64,000 bases of DNA from Apricaphanius iberus. Lineage: Eukaryota; Chordata; Actinopteri; Cyprinodontiformes; Aphaniidae. Position numbers and translations under genes: made by a program. Shown here piece by piece: positions 36,005 through 49,000 of the stretch; the first letter of the stretch is position 1; every line of letters begins with the position of its first letter. The notes below the pieces were generated by a model. That model was not told the DNA's origin. It worked only from the letters and a program-made list of their open reading frames with translations, and made no database searches. The stretch spans positions 124,001 to 188,000 of the forward strand of contig JAPXFQ010001405.1 in NCBI GenBank assembly GCA_028564705.1. The letters are read 5' to 3'.

Positions 36005-36229
36005 CTCTGATTCCAGCTCTGTAAGGTTTCCCACCACATCTCTGCAGTCTAACACCAGTTCCTCCAGATGATCCTGCAAGCACTCCAACTCCTGGCCAGA
36101 CTCTGATTTCTGACTGCACCACTTCCCAAGGTCAGACATACAGCGCCTCTGCAGCTCAGGATCTAGCTTCACTTCTAGAGCCCTCTGATGGAGAATCCTC
36201 TGTACCTCCACCTTGCAGTCCCTGGAGAG
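36005..36229 (-). CDS. glg1: glg1 window exon 5
   Basis: At 225 bp (75 codons) this is the longest exon in the window. It opens LSRDCKVEVQRILHQRALEV after a CCCCAG acceptor, carries the core CMSDLGKWC and the segment ECLQDHLEELVLDCRD, and ends VVGNLTELESE before GTTTGT. Both ends are phase 0. NLT is a potential N-glycosylation sequon conserved in the family. Confidence 0.96.
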
Positions 36230-36784
36230 CTGGGGATGAGATTTGTGGATGGTTAAAAAGCAGTTTTTTAGTTCAGCACAGATAACCCTCTGTTGATAAG
36301 CTACTGCTTAAAGACTGCAACTTTGTCTTTTGTTCCAAGCGTTTTCAAACTGAAATGCATAGGTTATATAAAAAAAACACCAGCTTAAACATCTTTGAAG
36401 TTTAGACATTGAAGCTGGAGCAAATAAATATCTTGAGGGCACTGAATGGAATGGGTTGTAATAGTAAGCTGCAAAATATCCAGACCAGATGTTTTGCACA
36501 AAGTTTGCTACAACCTATTTATTTAGAATTAATTACATTAATCTTATCTTTATATTATCAATATTTTTACAGGAAAGCAAACATTTTATGAATTTATCTT
36601 CAATTCTTTGACAATATTAGCAGTTGCAACAGATTTAGTCCAAATTACTTACAGTGAGAAAATGCCTGCGGTACATGTTTGTGTTTCAGTGTTCAAGTGC
36701 TGCGTATGCCTGACAAGTTATGCATCAGTGATTGGCTGACTCTGTCTGCTCTACAAATGAACAAACATCTAAACGGACTGTGTT

Positions 36785-38130
36785 AGAACCGCAGTGCCAG
36801 AACTGCAGGACCTTAGTACAGCATCTGACACAGTTAACTAGGGCTGGGCAATTATGAAAAAAAATGTATGATGAATATTTTCACTATATTGAACGATCTC
36901 TATTTTTTATTTTTTTTACTCAAATCAAAACAACAATAATAAAAACAATTATATATAGCCTTCAAAATTAATTTTGCCTAAAGAGCATGCGTCCTGCTAA
37001 CAACATCACATCACTTCAAAACTGCGTGTCTCTTTGTACCCAGAGGGATAATAGGACTTCAGGTGATTAATTACATTGGTTGTATTACCTAGCTTTGTTG
37101 AAATGGTCCGTGCTTAAAAATTCTTCACCTGCCATACTTTTGACACTGCACTTTTGTTTTACCTACCAGCATAGGCCTGCTGCTTTTAACTACCCTGTGA
37201 CTTGATTGGCCAGTTAACCTGACGACAAGGCAGAGCTCGGCTAGATTGGTCAATTGGCATAACACCATCATTGATTGAGATTGAGCTTTTTAATATCATT
37301 ATTTCGATTAATCGCCCAGCCCTACTGTCAACAATGACATTAAAATGACAGGAGGGCTATCTGATACAGTAGTTGGCTGGTTTGAGCCTTGCGGACAGAA
37401 CAGGAACTTCTTTGTGTCTATGGGTAACTTTTCATCGGAAAGGACAGAAATCACATGTGGGGTGCCCTAGGGCTCGATCCTGGGGCCACTCCTATTCAAA
37501 ATAGATTATAATTATAAAATCAGATTTGCTGCCAAAACTAAACAGATGATACTCAGCTCTACATTACAATGCCACCTGGCAACTTTGAACCCATCCAAAC
37601 GCGAACAAATGTACTGACCATAGGCCTATGACACAAATTTCTCCAGCTGAATAGAAAGAACACTGAAGTAACGATTTTTCGACCAAAAGAGTAATGTTTA
37701 AGAATCAGCATACAGCTTTAGAGAACACAGCTATAAACTACTAATCAAGTCTAAAATCTAGGTTTAGTAATGGAATCAGGCCTGAACTTCCAGGGTCACA
37801 TGGAAGTATCCCATGAGTAACATACCTCAATAGGTTATGTTCCCTCGCACTGGGACCTGAGAAAACCTCATGTGATTCATTGTTGCAACTTCACAGGTCT
37901 GCCTAAAAAAGTCAATCCGACAGCTGCAGCTGACTCAGAAAACTGCTGCCCGCATTCTCACTAGAACGGTAGAGCACATCACCCAAGTTCTTCAGTGCTT
38001 GGACTGGCTCCCAGTAGGTCACACAACAGACTTCAAAATACTTTTACAAGTTTATACACCACCGAATGGCTCAGAACCACAGAATGTTTTAGAGCTGTTA
38101 TTATACAGTCTGCATCAAAATGTGTCTTTA
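36785..38130 (+). mobile_element. L2 LINE fragment interrupted by a hAT-like MITE
   Basis: Left of the MITE, DLSTASDTVN-type text (36807-36838) is the reverse transcriptase block also seen intact at 4855. It resumes at 37333 with VVGWFEPCGQNRNFFVS, then EITCGVP at about 37450, and C-terminal text near 37900-38080 (SIRQLQLTQKTAARI, LDWLPVGHTTDFKILLQVYT). There are many stops. The 3' end is cut off by other repeats. Confidence 0.75.
36839..37324. mobile_element. 486-bp hAT-like MITE
   Basis: Termini TAGGGCTGGGCAATTATG and, in complement at the right end, TAGGGCTGGGCGATTAATCG are inverted repeats. Flanking octamers CAGTTAAC (36831-36838) and CTGTCAAC (37325-37332) match at six of eight positions. 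The insertion lies inside the L2 reverse transcriptase text, which resumes on the other side. The TAGGG terminus and 8-bp duplication fit hAT. Confidence 0.8.
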
Positions 38131-38189
38131 AAAATCAGACATATGGGCATTCACACTATGGTGTTCCTGTTTATATTTATTCTTTATAG

Positions 38190-39494
38190 CAGTGTTTCTC
38201 AATTATTTTCTGCCATGCCCCCCCTAGAGAACAGATTTTTGTTCACGCCCCCCCCCCCAACCAGATTGATATCTAAAAATATGTAATAATTTTTTGATAC
38301 AAACCGGCACCAGCACACTGCATATAATATATAGTGATTATGAAAAAAGATTCATTAAATAAGATGCAACTACTTCAAATGGTTGCAGCTCATTTTATTT
38401 TTTTAGGTCTTTACACTATTTCCAAGTTCAGTTTATTAACTCAGTTGGTAACATTTAATCCAGACTGCTTGGTCTGTGTGATGCTTAGAACAAAAACAGT
38501 TCAAATGATTCAATGGGATGTGATTTTTAAACTAATATTGAATATTGAAGCTTTTTAAAACTGTGTTCATTGATAACCTGTCAGCTTCATCAGTTTATCA
38601 CTTTTAGAGCTACATAACTTCTTCACCATCACTGTTTTTATTTTCAGCTCTGCAACCCTATGAAATCCATTTATTATGTTATAAATGCTTTACTTCACAA
38701 GTTCCACTTTTTCCATTTAGATTTTTTCTGAATTCTGCTTTTTCCATTCTAGTCATATTATTTAAACCAAAAAGTATGTAATTGTGGCGACTGAAAACAA
38801 TTGACCAAATCAATAACCAAATACCACATTTACTGTTATTCACAACTATTTTCATAAATCTACTGTGCTATGGTTTAAGTATTTTCCTGTCATTTTTAAA
38901 GAACAAAAGCATCCTATGTGCAAAACGAATAATCTCATATTTTTCATAGTCCTTCCCAGACTCCAGTGAAATCAATGTATGTCAGTGCTTTTATGTTTAA
39001 CGGTCTTTCTGCAGCGCTTCGTTTGCGTTTTTTCCCTGACAGAGCTCTCGTTTCTTCTTGTTTCTAATGCAAACCTTGCTATCACTGGTCGTCACAGTGG
39101 GCTTACAGAATTTATAGAAGGATCTTCCCCCGATTCATAAATATCTCTGTTCCTTACGCTAAGCGTCAACTTGTTTGTTTGGAGTTTTTTTCGGGGATGG
39201 GGGAGCGTCTGTGGTTCTGTGAGTTTTCTCGCTATGGCGGGGAGGTTTAGTCTGTCTGCATGGAGAGGCGGGCCGACCTCCTGGTAACAGCAAACAGCCA
39301 GCCTTACAGGAGCGGGAGCCACCAGATCACTACAGGAACGGCGTTTGTTTAGTCCATTTTTAGTTGTTAAATTCCGCGATTCCATCTCCCTTTCCCGCAG
39401 CGTGAATTAAAGAACATTTTTGACTCTCAGATCTGTCTGTGTAGACTTCTTCTGCTGAGCTGAACAGACAGCTTGTTGATAAGTTTGAGCACTG
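38190..39494. mobile_element. possible hAT remnant
   Basis: CAGTGTTTCTCAATTAT at the left and GTTTGAGCACTG at the right resemble fish hAT ends of the CAGTGTTTCTCAA type. The flanking octamers do not match and no transposase is readable, so the boundaries are uncertain. A Helitron-like start fragment (GCATTCACACTATGGTGTTC) immediately precedes it at 38151. Confidence 0.3.
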
Positions 39495-42400
39495 CTGCCA
39501 CCTAGTGACTGGAGGCTTAATCACAGTTAAAGTATAAATAAGCTGTAGGCATTCACACTATAGTGTTCCTGTTTCTCTTTATTCTTTATTATTATTATTA
39601 TTATTACTATTCCGGTTTCCGTACGTTTTTTGAACTTTAACTACTTAAGCATACTTTGTGCTATTTGCGCCATTAAACTTTTAGAATATTCAGCTAATTC
39701 AGGTCATTTACGCTATATCTTTTGCTATTTATACTTTTTAAAATATTCAGCTCTTTGTGCGATTTTTGCTCTCATTGAAATGAATGGAAAATCATGAAAA
39801 TTCCGCAAAAACTTTGTGCTATTTGCCGTTTTACTACTTCAGCATTCTTTCAGCTAGAGTCGCCATTGAAACTTTAAACAGGTCACAAGGCTTTCAGCTA
39901 TCTTCGAATAAATCAGCTTTTTGCTATCTGCTAGTTTTTCTAAAATCGCAATTTTAGTTTTATGCAAATTTGTTCCGATTTTCAAATTTACAATGTATTT
40001 CAATGACGGAATTCTTCAACTGGCAGAGTGTACACTCTAGCATCTTTCACAAACAAATTACTGCCGTTCATACAAATTTCGCACTATCTACACATATTAT
40101 CCATCAAAACGTAGGAAAAATATTTTGGATTTAGGAAATGTAACCGTCATTAATGTGACATTTACCAGTTTTTGGCAATTGGCCCCAACGCCATGAAAAA
40201 ACACCCCTGAGTGGATCCTGCTCAGATTTCTGCATGTCAAAATTATGCTCGTTTTAACAAAATCACTGCGCGGAGACAGATTAAAGTGAAAGACTGCTTT
40301 TGATGGCCCTTATTATTTCCAAGTTACAGGAGGTTGTTCTAGACCAAGTAAAGTCAGATTTCTGATTTCACCTAAAATATACTCCTGTTTGACATAAATT
40401 TACACAAATAATATTGTATTTTGAACAGATTAAGTGGGTTGAGAGCGTTCCCCTATCCATTCTGATAAAAATGGTGCATTGGTAATATCAATAGGCCTTA
40501 CAGTTCTCAAGATATTAAGAGTTGTTCGGAAGCTGCATTCCCATTCAAAAAAGCCTAAAAGTTAAGGATCAAAAGTGCTGCGCATCTGTGTGTCCCTGTC
40601 TGTGTAACTGACAGCTGGTCTGTGATTGGTCGAAAAATGACTGGCCTTATATGGAGTGGAGGGAGCTCTGGAAGGTTTAAAGACAGAACTTTACAGCCAT
40701 ATGGATTTAATTATTTAGATTGGACTAGTAGGATCACTTTTTTGCAATCCAGTAATGAGTCGTGCAATGAAATGGTTTGGTAACCTCATTGGAATACATT
40801 GCACCATTTCCTACTTGAACTTATTAGTGTGGAGTGTTATTTTTTCAGGATTAATGGATTAACATTGCAACAGGTTAGGTATATTTTAACATACCGAATG
40901 GTTTGTCTCATTGTTAATCAACATCTTAGGGTTTTCATACATGCTGTTGGTGTCATTTAAGCTAACACTATCATTTAAGATAGCATTAATACTTCATCTT
41001 ATTTAAGCAAACACATCCTTTTTGGGTATATTCTGACATACTGAAACCCAGATAGCACACGTACGCTTGCCGACGTCGGCCCAAGAATGGACGTCGGCCC
41101 TATAATTTTTACCATCTGTCAAGCATCGGCCCATGGGCACATTTCTCATACATAGCCCCTGCTCATCAAAAATCTCTGCTGCGTCGGCTTTAAGTCGGCC
41201 CCAGATCTACCCACACACGGAAGACCCCAGAAGGCGGGACCTATCCTATCAGTTGCAGTCCAGGGGTGTCGTCGGTGTGAATTTCAGAGTTTCAGGTAAG
41301 CCACAAATTGCCAAAAAAAAAAGTAATTTCTTGTACTCTGTTTTTTCTACAGCTGACACCAAGGAAAGGTTAAGTCCTATTGTTTTTCCTCCATTGCGTT
41401 ATCTGGTTGGAAAAAGGTAGAAGTGTGCCGATTGGCTCTCATATTCTGAAATCTTGTTTCGACATCCTGTTCTCTTATCGCATATAGGTTTGGTTACTGA
41501 CGGCATGTATCTTGTTGTACGAAGTCAATCTGGTTTCTAGCATCATAGAAAGGAGACTGAAACTGAACCTCCTTTGCACTAGAATGGCCACTAAAACGGT
41601 TTGCTTCGTATTGGACGGTTCATGCATCAGCGTCTTCCATTCATTTCTGATTGTGGACACCTCGGTATTATTCCACTGATACCATGGTCATTTACGAAAG
41701 AAATAAATATTAAGTCAATTATTATTATGTTAATATTGTTTTTTAACCGTTGAAATTGTACGTTTTTTTAAAGAAACGGCTGAGTGGGCTATCTGCCGTT
41801 GTGATGCGTTGCCAAGGCAACTGCTGTTACGTCAGTCAGGATGTGTTCCCCCCACAGTAATTAGTTATAAAAAGTAAAAAATATTATTTTTTGGATCATC
41901 ATTTTTTTATAATTAGCCTACTGGTCAAACAACCAAACTGTATCAGATGCTCAAATGTTTTTTATAAGTTGAAATATTTTCAACTGCAGCAAATGAGCAA
42001 AAATCCAGTTAAGATTGTCAAAGTAATGTGTTCCAGATTAACACAGGCATATGTGAAAGACATGAATTTACATTGTTTGGTAACACTTGATTTGTTCTCT
42101 TATTTTCCTCAGATTGCAGAACTGGCCATAATTAGGGGGAAATCAGTTTTAAAAAGTGTGGCGTGTATGCCACAAACTGTTTTCACCTGATCTTGCTACC
42201 AAATTGAATTAATGTGGGAGGGGACAGAAGGAATCAAGGGCAGACAGTCATGATATTCTACGAAGTAAGTATTACTACAACTGTTTTTCAGTTTGAAGGA
42301 TACACTGTGATCCCTCTATTTATACTTTGTTCAGTGTCTTTGTTTAGGCTTGAGTTGATCGTTAATTTTCTACTTGTCTCTGTATATTAAATCCTTTCGA

Positions 42401-42764
42401 GAAAGCCTGCATTTATGTCCACTACTGCTTCAATCCTGACAAAATTTTATTTCTTGTGGTTAATGACTAACTCAAATACTGACCAGCTTAGGTTTAGCCT
42501 AACTCTTGTTATTTTTATTTTTTTTTGCAGCCTTGGTTCTTAGAAATGGGGCCTTTCCACAAACCACACAGGCTGAAGTGGAAGCAGCAATCCAGAACTG
42601 GCTCCGGCTGAGCAAGGATAGGGTGGAAGGGAGAAGGCTAAGGCCAAGAACTTTAGAGCTATAAGTCTTTTGATGAAGTTAATGCTATGATTTTGACTGA
42701 TACTAAAACATTATTTTTGAATTAGAATTTACAACAGCTAGCCCTGCGATAGACTGCCGATCTG

Positions 42765-42811
42765 TCCAGGGTGTACCCTGCCTGTCGTCTGCTAATTGCT
42801 GGGATGGGCAA
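42765..42811 (+). repeat. head of a common fish repeat
   Basis: GTCCAGGGTGTACCCTGCCT and TTGCTGGGATGGGCAAG match the repeat head at 150-202. The rest of that repeat is absent. Confidence 0.45.
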
Positions 42812-43204
42812 GCATTTGAATTGGCTGACACTGAAAACAGGACAATATTGTGTGCTATGGAAAAATACATATACTGTTTCATTGATGGCTGTCATTGTTT
42901 TTGTTTATTTCCATAACATCACACACAAACACCTTCTACACACACAAATACATACTTTCTAAGTGTTTTTTGTTTTGTTTTTTACACAGCTCCGAGTCCC
43001 TCTGCTGTTCTGGCCGCTGACATCTCTTCCTCATCTAAACTCTTTCTCTTCCTCACCTTCTGGAGGAGCAAGTAAAACACAACACCCGTGTTCATCACAT
43101 TTGGCAGAGGCCATGTTTTGGCCTCAAATTTTGTTGTTATAAATAAATGAAATATGAATTTCAATTGACTAAAGTCGTATTTATTGAAATCTTACAACAG
43201 GATT

Positions 43205-43440
43205 CAGCTAGCTGAGATGGTCATATAATGATTGGAAGACTGACGGTTCAAATCCCACTCCTGGGAATCTGTTCCTGTGTCCCTGGGCAAGACACTTCAC
43301 GCTCTTTTCCTCCGGTAAAAGCATAGCTGGTTCATGATTGACTATGAATGATTGGTGTTGATCAGTCTGTCCCAGGGTAGCAGTATTAATGTGAGTGAAT
43401 GAATAGTGCATTCAGTAATGTAAAGCGTGTTTAAGTGTCT
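43205..43440 (+). repeat. tRNA-headed SINE
   Basis: An A-box-like TAGCTGAGATGG and the B-box GGTTCAAATCC are followed by CCCTGGGCAAGACACTTCAC and CAGTCTGTCCCAGGGTAGC, the same body as the SINE at 8683-8968 but on the plus strand. It is diverged. Confidence 0.65.
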
Positions 43441-45877
43441 TCAAAAATACTATATAAAACTGATGCATTATTATTAACATGAATACAACTAATGTATATT
43501 TAGTATATGCAACATAAGGGATTTTAGTAAATGTAACATAGTGGTGTTCCAGAAATTCTACATAATGTTTAGTAAATTCAACATAGTAACATTAAGTAAA
43601 TTCAACATAACTATACATGATGTTGCGCTTAATTAAGATGGTTTGCTGAAATTTAGTCATCTGGTATTTTTCCAATTTAAACAAAATAGTTTTGTGGGAC
43701 TGGCTGACGTCACTTTATTATTTAACTCTAATGTTCTTTTTCTTTCTCTCCAGTCAAGCATGCATCCTTCCCAGTAGCCAATCATTGACCACCAGCTGGT
43801 TTTGCTCACACAGACTAGAGTTTGGCATCTTACATTAAAAAAGTAATTAGTTATAGTTACAAATTAATTTTCCGAAAAAGTAATTGAGTTAGTAACTCAG
43901 TTAATACACTGTAAAAGTAATTAATTACTCAGCAAAGTAACTGTGACAGTATTTCTATGACATACTTATGTTCTATAATATCTATAAGGTAAAATATTTA
44001 TACAACTGAATGTTGTAAAAATGAATAACTGATTGTTAATATAAAATATTCTATGCAATCAAATGTCAAATAAATTGTTGTCTGGTTCTTTGGATGTAAT
44101 AAGACTTTTCAAGATTAATTTGGAGTTACCTGCAGACACATGAACTGGAAGATAGACGATCATATATTTTACAGTAACATAATATGATGTCACGTTCCTC
44201 TGGTGCCAAGCAACAATTAATATTTTGGGGTTACTTTGTTTGGAAGATCTCACATGTATTTTCTGGGATGTAAGGAGATTTATTGAAAACCGAATCCACT
44301 GCCTCCAGAATCGAGCAATGATGCAGCTGCTTTATTAGCGCAGTTCTCGGTTGGAGGGAGCATCCGTTTTATGAAACGAACGTCCGCCTATATCCAACTT
44401 AAATCTAAGTTCACAACTAAGTTTCTGACAGCATCCAGACAGCGAGAAGACTGCCCACTTACCAAGCATCATCATATTTGCAATGGCGTCATCACTGACA
44501 CCTACTGCCTCTGCCTGCAGCTGAAGTGTCTGTCAGAAAGCCTGACGGCGCTGCGCTTCATTCAACCATGATTTATTGATTTGATATGTAAACATATTGG
44601 TTTGCAGAATTATTTATAGGCTAAATATATGGAACGCCTGGCCGCGGGCGCCCCTGCTTTCATTGATCGCCGAGATGTCGTGTGGTGGTCGTTTTTTGAT
44701 CAAAGGCCGACGTCTCGGAGATATCTTGCCAATGAGCAAACGCTCTCCATACAACGTCTCGGCGATAGAGCTTGATGCATCGGCAAGACGTACGTGTGCT
44801 ATCTGGGAAGGATGAGGTGTTTTTAAAAACATGTTAGTCTTTGCCTACACACTGTATGTGTCATGTAAGATGACAGGAGCATTTCAGTTACCATTAGCAA
44901 TTTTAAACATGCAACAACTTAGATTTTAGCTAATATTACAATTTTTCCTAATTTTAGCTTATTTACAGTTTTACGCATAAGTGCTTTAAGACTGTCATTC
45001 ATCTCAGCTTATTCGACGTAATATAGTTCAGCAACATAGTACAACTAGCATTTTGAGGCTCATTTAGCTGTTATATGCATTTTAGCTAATTTCGGCTAAA
45101 ACTGGCACTTTAGCTATTCAACAGTTTTGCAATTCAGTATAACTTGGTGACTCTCTTATTTTTCTGCAGATTTTTACGTTTTAATATTTCCACAACATGC
45201 TAGTTGGAGAGCGTTTTTAAAATTTGACAACTTGTGCATTTACCTAATATTGATTGTTTTTTTTATGTAACACAACTTTGCAAACATTTATTTTTTAGGC
45301 TTATTCTGCTTTTTAACAATTCAGCCAATATTCTGCAGTTGTCTTCAAATTCTTCAGTAATTTTCATCAAAACAAATTCAGCTTACAGCATTCACACTGC
45401 ATTTTCGCAGGGAATGCAATTTTTCTAGTTCTTTATTATTGTGTGAATGCTGTAGGCATTCACATTATAGAGATTCTTCCACTTAAGTTTCTGTACATTT
45501 TTTGGACTGCTCTCCTCCTACAAAGTTTGGGCTATTTCAACCATTCCACTTTTAAACTATTCTGCTCATTCTGCTCTTTCCGGCTATGAATTCTGGTATT
45601 TCTACTATTCATACTTTTTTAAATATTCATTTTTGGCCCATTGAAATACATGGAGAATTTTCAAAATCCTACGAAATTCAGCAAAAACTTTGTGCCATAT
45701 GGGAACTAATTACCTTAGCATACTTTCAGCTAGAAACTCCATTCAAACTTTAAATTGGTCACAAGGCTTTAGGCTACCTTCAAATGATTCAGCTTTTTGC
45801 TGTGTTACGGTTTTTCTGAAATCACTATTTAAGTTTATGCCAATTTTTTCAGGTTTTCAAATTTACAATGTATTTCA

Positions 45878-46021
45878 ATGGCGGTAAAGTTCAGTCCTGC
45901 TGCAAGGGACGACGACGATGATGGAGGGCTATGCTTGGAAGATGAGGAAGAGTATCACCAGTGGAACAGACATTTTGATGAACCTGTTGGTTATTTAGGG
46001 GACAGAGATCTGAATATTTAA
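45878..46021 (+). CDS. 47-residue acidic ORF of unknown origin inside copy B
   Basis: The frame starts at an ATG that is part of the ordinary repeat text (TTTCAATGGCGG) and then leaves the family sequence. It encodes MAVKFSPAAR, five Asp, GGLCLEDEEEYHQWNRHFDE and PVGYLGDRDLNI, then TAA, with AATAAA overlapping the stop region. Composition (Asp/Glu-rich, Trp, Tyr, ordered end) is unlike the AT-rich noise around it. I do not recognise the protein. It may be a captured host exon, since Helitrons pick up gene fragments; chance is the alternative. Confidence 0.3.
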   Translation: MAVKFSPAARDDDDDGGLCLEDEEEYHQWNRHFDEPVGYLGDRDLNI

Positions 46022-46453
46022 AATAAAAAAAGGTTTAAACAATGTGAAAAAGATCAACATCTATACAGGTTATGGACTCCAATATGGCTGCCGGATGACA
46101 TCACAATATGCAAATGAGATGAGTTAATTTGTCCCCATCAAAAACTTTGGCTTATACTGAAGGTTTTTCTCATTTACACTATGCCTTTATCAATAACCAT
46201 ATTAAAGCTACAGCCTTCTTAAAATGTTAAGACCATTCTAACTGACCAGCCCCTGTAATTATGTGAATGCTGTAGGCATTAAGTTAAGCCTTACGTTTCT
46301 ATACATGTTTTGGAACGTATCTCCTCCTACAATTTTTGGGCTATTTCAACCATTCCACTTTTAAACTATTCTGCTCATTCTGCTCTTTCCGGCTATGACT
46401 TCTGGTAATTCTACTATTCATACTTTTTTAAATATTCAGGTTTTTATAGCCAT

Positions 46454-46491
46454 GGACGGACGGACGGACGGACGGACGGACAGACAGACAA
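46454..46491 (+). repeat. (GGAC)n / (CAGA)n microsatellite
   Basis: Six or so GGAC units pass into CAGACAGACA. It interrupts Helitron-like text. Confidence 0.85.
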
Positions 46492-48059
46492 TCTATAATC
46501 TTCTCAGTCTAAAATACTTCAAGGAGTTTGTTTTAATTTGAGTCCGTTTCCCAAAGTGCCAACACCCAAAAATCTGAATGACCACATTTCTAGGTAATTT
46601 GCCTCCTTATTCTTGTCTACTGACCAAGAAGTTTTTAGTAAAATGTGAAAGACAACAGCTGTGACTTCACATTTCTTCTGTGTTGGCGGATTTTGCTGTG
46701 CAGTCTCTGTTTTTTGCACAGCAAACAAGGGCTGGTCCCAAGTTTAGTCCAAGTACAAATTCCATTACCTCCTTTTGGTTAAATGTTAATAGTGTGTATT
46801 TTGGAAGATTTTTTTATCTACCAATTTACTGTTCTCTCCAATAGGTATGAATAAGAGTTAAATGTTTAACAGGCTGTTAGCTACTATGATTCTCTAAAGG
46901 TGTATATAAATTTTTTATTTTTTAAACTTTCTCTAATGATTTTTTGAGCTTGTCATATGTCAAACATCTTGGACATGCACCGATGGTTTAAATGGATCAG
47001 CTGTTAGACTCTGCAGGGGTCTGATCCACACTCCGGAGCAGTAGGCGTGGTAGTGCACCTTTACGTTGGTTGCCAACCGCTGTAAAACTAAACAAAGTAG
47101 ACTCTGCAGGGCTTGGTTGACTAGCCATTCATTTGCTACAGCTGTGTTGGACAAGGGCTTCAATTCATCTAAAACTACAGGTTAGAAGCTATTGAGGACA
47201 TTCATTGTTTAGCCTTTTTAAATACAATTATTTTATGTCAACAATGTTAACAAGTTTCAAACTTCTGGTTTTCTATAATGTATCTTTAATGTGATTTCTA
47301 CAAGCTGCATGTCTGCATTGCTTAGGCAGTCTTCCTTGGTTTATTTTAGTCAACAGTCTATACATGTTAGAATTGTCCAATAATTGCTATAATTTCCTTT
47401 TTCATATGTTTCATCCTTAGTTCCTAAACATTGTCTGGTGAGACAACCGTCTGTTGGTGAGTAGCTGCTTCTTCAAGCTCCCTCTGTGTTGACATTTTTT
47501 TTCCTTAATTGCATAAAATGGCTTGTTAAACCATGATATGGCAGAATTCCATAGATTCCATAAGCATGTTGGGGGGGTACCCACCCATTTTAGTAATGTC
47601 TTCAATTACGTGTAAGCAGGTTGGAGTGCATGTCATTGCATGCACATTGTTCCATGCTGCTATTTTTTAATTTAGTATTCAGTAGTGGTTTCATGTTAAT
47701 TGAAAGCTTCCAGTGTAAAATAACTTTATGCACTAGGGAAAGATATTACTATCCTCTTAAGTATTGCTCTCAAACTTGAGTTATGTACACAATTGTGGTT
47801 TGTGTTTGGTAATAAAATGGCAAACGTTCTGGTAAATGTTTTGATTTTCAGTAGGTTGGCTTGTGCCGTTTTCAACCAACCAAGTTCTGGCTAATCTAAA
47901 ATCTGTCTGAGAATGATAGTAAATTACCTTCCTGGTTGCCTGTTGAACAAGAGCAAACTTATCAATTCATTTTGTAGTTTAAAAGCTAATGGAAACTTGC
48001 TAGTTCATTTTAACGTTTTGGAACAGTTTTGATTTATTTTGTTACCTCCTGGTACCAAT

Positions 48060-49000
48060 TACTAATCCATCAAGTTGTTATTTAAGCTAACACTAGCATG
48101 TAAGCTAGCACTGGCATTTTAGCTGATTTAAACTAACATGCTTTTTAGGTATATTTTAACATACTGAATGGATTGAGTTATTTTTATCCAACATGTAAGT
48201 ATTTTCTAACATGGTACCAATAGCATTTTGGCTAATATTAGCTCAAGGTTAGGTTTATTTGTAAATACTGAATGGGTTGGGTCATTGTTAACTAACATTA
48301 GTGTTTACCTAGATAATGTCGGGGTCATTTAAGCCAACAATAGCATTAGCTTTTTAGCTGTTTTAAGCTAACACATGCTTTTTAGTTATATTTGAACATG
48401 CTGAATTGGTAACAAACATGTTAGTATTTACCTACTTGCTGTTGGTGTCATTTAAGCTAACACTAGCATTTTAGCACCTTTAAGCTAACATATGCTTTTT
48501 AGGTGTATTTTAACCTACTGAATGGTTTGTCTCATGTTAGCCTAGATGTTTGCGTTTTCCTAAATGTTGTTGGTGTCATTTAACCAAACTGACATTTAAG
48601 CTAGCATTAGCAATTTAGCTTGGCTAAGCTAACATATGCTTTTAGGCATATTTTAATATACTAAATGTTTTTTCATTGTTAGTTAATGTTAATGTTACAT
48701 GCTGTCAGTTGCATTTATGCTAACAATAGCATTTAAACTACCGTTACCTTTTTGCTGATTTAAGCCATATGCTTGTTAGGTATATTTTAACATAATGAAT
48801 GGTTTGTGTCATTGTTAACTAACGTGTTGGTCTACATAATGTCAGGGTAATTTAAGCCAACAATAGCATTTAAGTTAGCGTTTTAGCTGATTTAAGCTAA
48901 CATATGCTTTTTAGGTATATTTTAACATACTGAATGGGTTGAGTCATTGCTATCCAACATGTCAGTGTTTTCCAACATTGTACATATCTCATTTGAGCTA
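48060..49000 (+). repeat. degenerate minisatellite, about 117-144 bp units
   Basis: CTTTTTAGGTATATTTTAAC then ATACTGAATGG recurs in degenerate form at about 48141, 48253, 48378, 48495, 48639, 48772 and 48907, with GCTAACACTAGCATTTAAGC-type text between. Two more units lie in copy A at about 40875 and 41020. It is an internal tandem array of the Helitron-like family. Confidence 0.7.

Larger units (their letters stand above)
41047..44807. mobile_element. 3.76-kb DNA transposon with 19-bp perfect TIR core
   Basis: Termini share CCCAGATAGCACACGTACG exactly, followed by CTTGCCGA inside both ends. The left subterminal region repeats ACGTCGGCCC-like motifs (41075-41110, 41180-41200). Only AA flanks both sides, so the superfamily is unclear. 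A short frame at 42535-42665, after a pyrimidine tract and CAG, reads LVLRNGAFPQTTQAEVEAAI then QNWLRLSKDRVEGRRL and stops; it looks like a real C-terminal exon of an element-encoded protein, which I cannot name. A SINE has inserted at 43205. Confidence 0.7.
39541..45428 (+). mobile_element. Helitron-like repeat, copy A (hosts a DNA transposon)
   Basis: It starts at GCATTCACACTATAGTGTTC followed by CTGTTTCTCTTTATTC and an (ATT)n run. It contains the family text AATTTACAATGTATTTCAAT and AACACCCCTGAGTGGATCCT. The 3' end has a hairpin TGCATT..AATGCA (45398-45403 / 45413-45418) followed seven bases later by CTAG (45425-45428) and then T. A 3' hairpin with CTRR before T is the Helitron signature. 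No Rep/helicase is seen. The 3761-bp transposon at 41047-44807 lies inside. Confidence 0.5.

Noticed and set aside
41133..41420. 95-residue plus-strand frame
   Set aside because: It lies in the subterminal repeat zone of the 3.8-kb transposon; no motif and no start context.
44614..44832. Overlapping 72-residue frames on both strands
   Set aside because: They mirror each other across the GC-rich right end of the CCCAGATAGC transposon.
48060..49000. Regular repeats as a CRISPR-like array
   Set aside because: Units vary in length (117-144 bp) and sequence, with no constant repeat/spacer pattern; the genome is eukaryotic.
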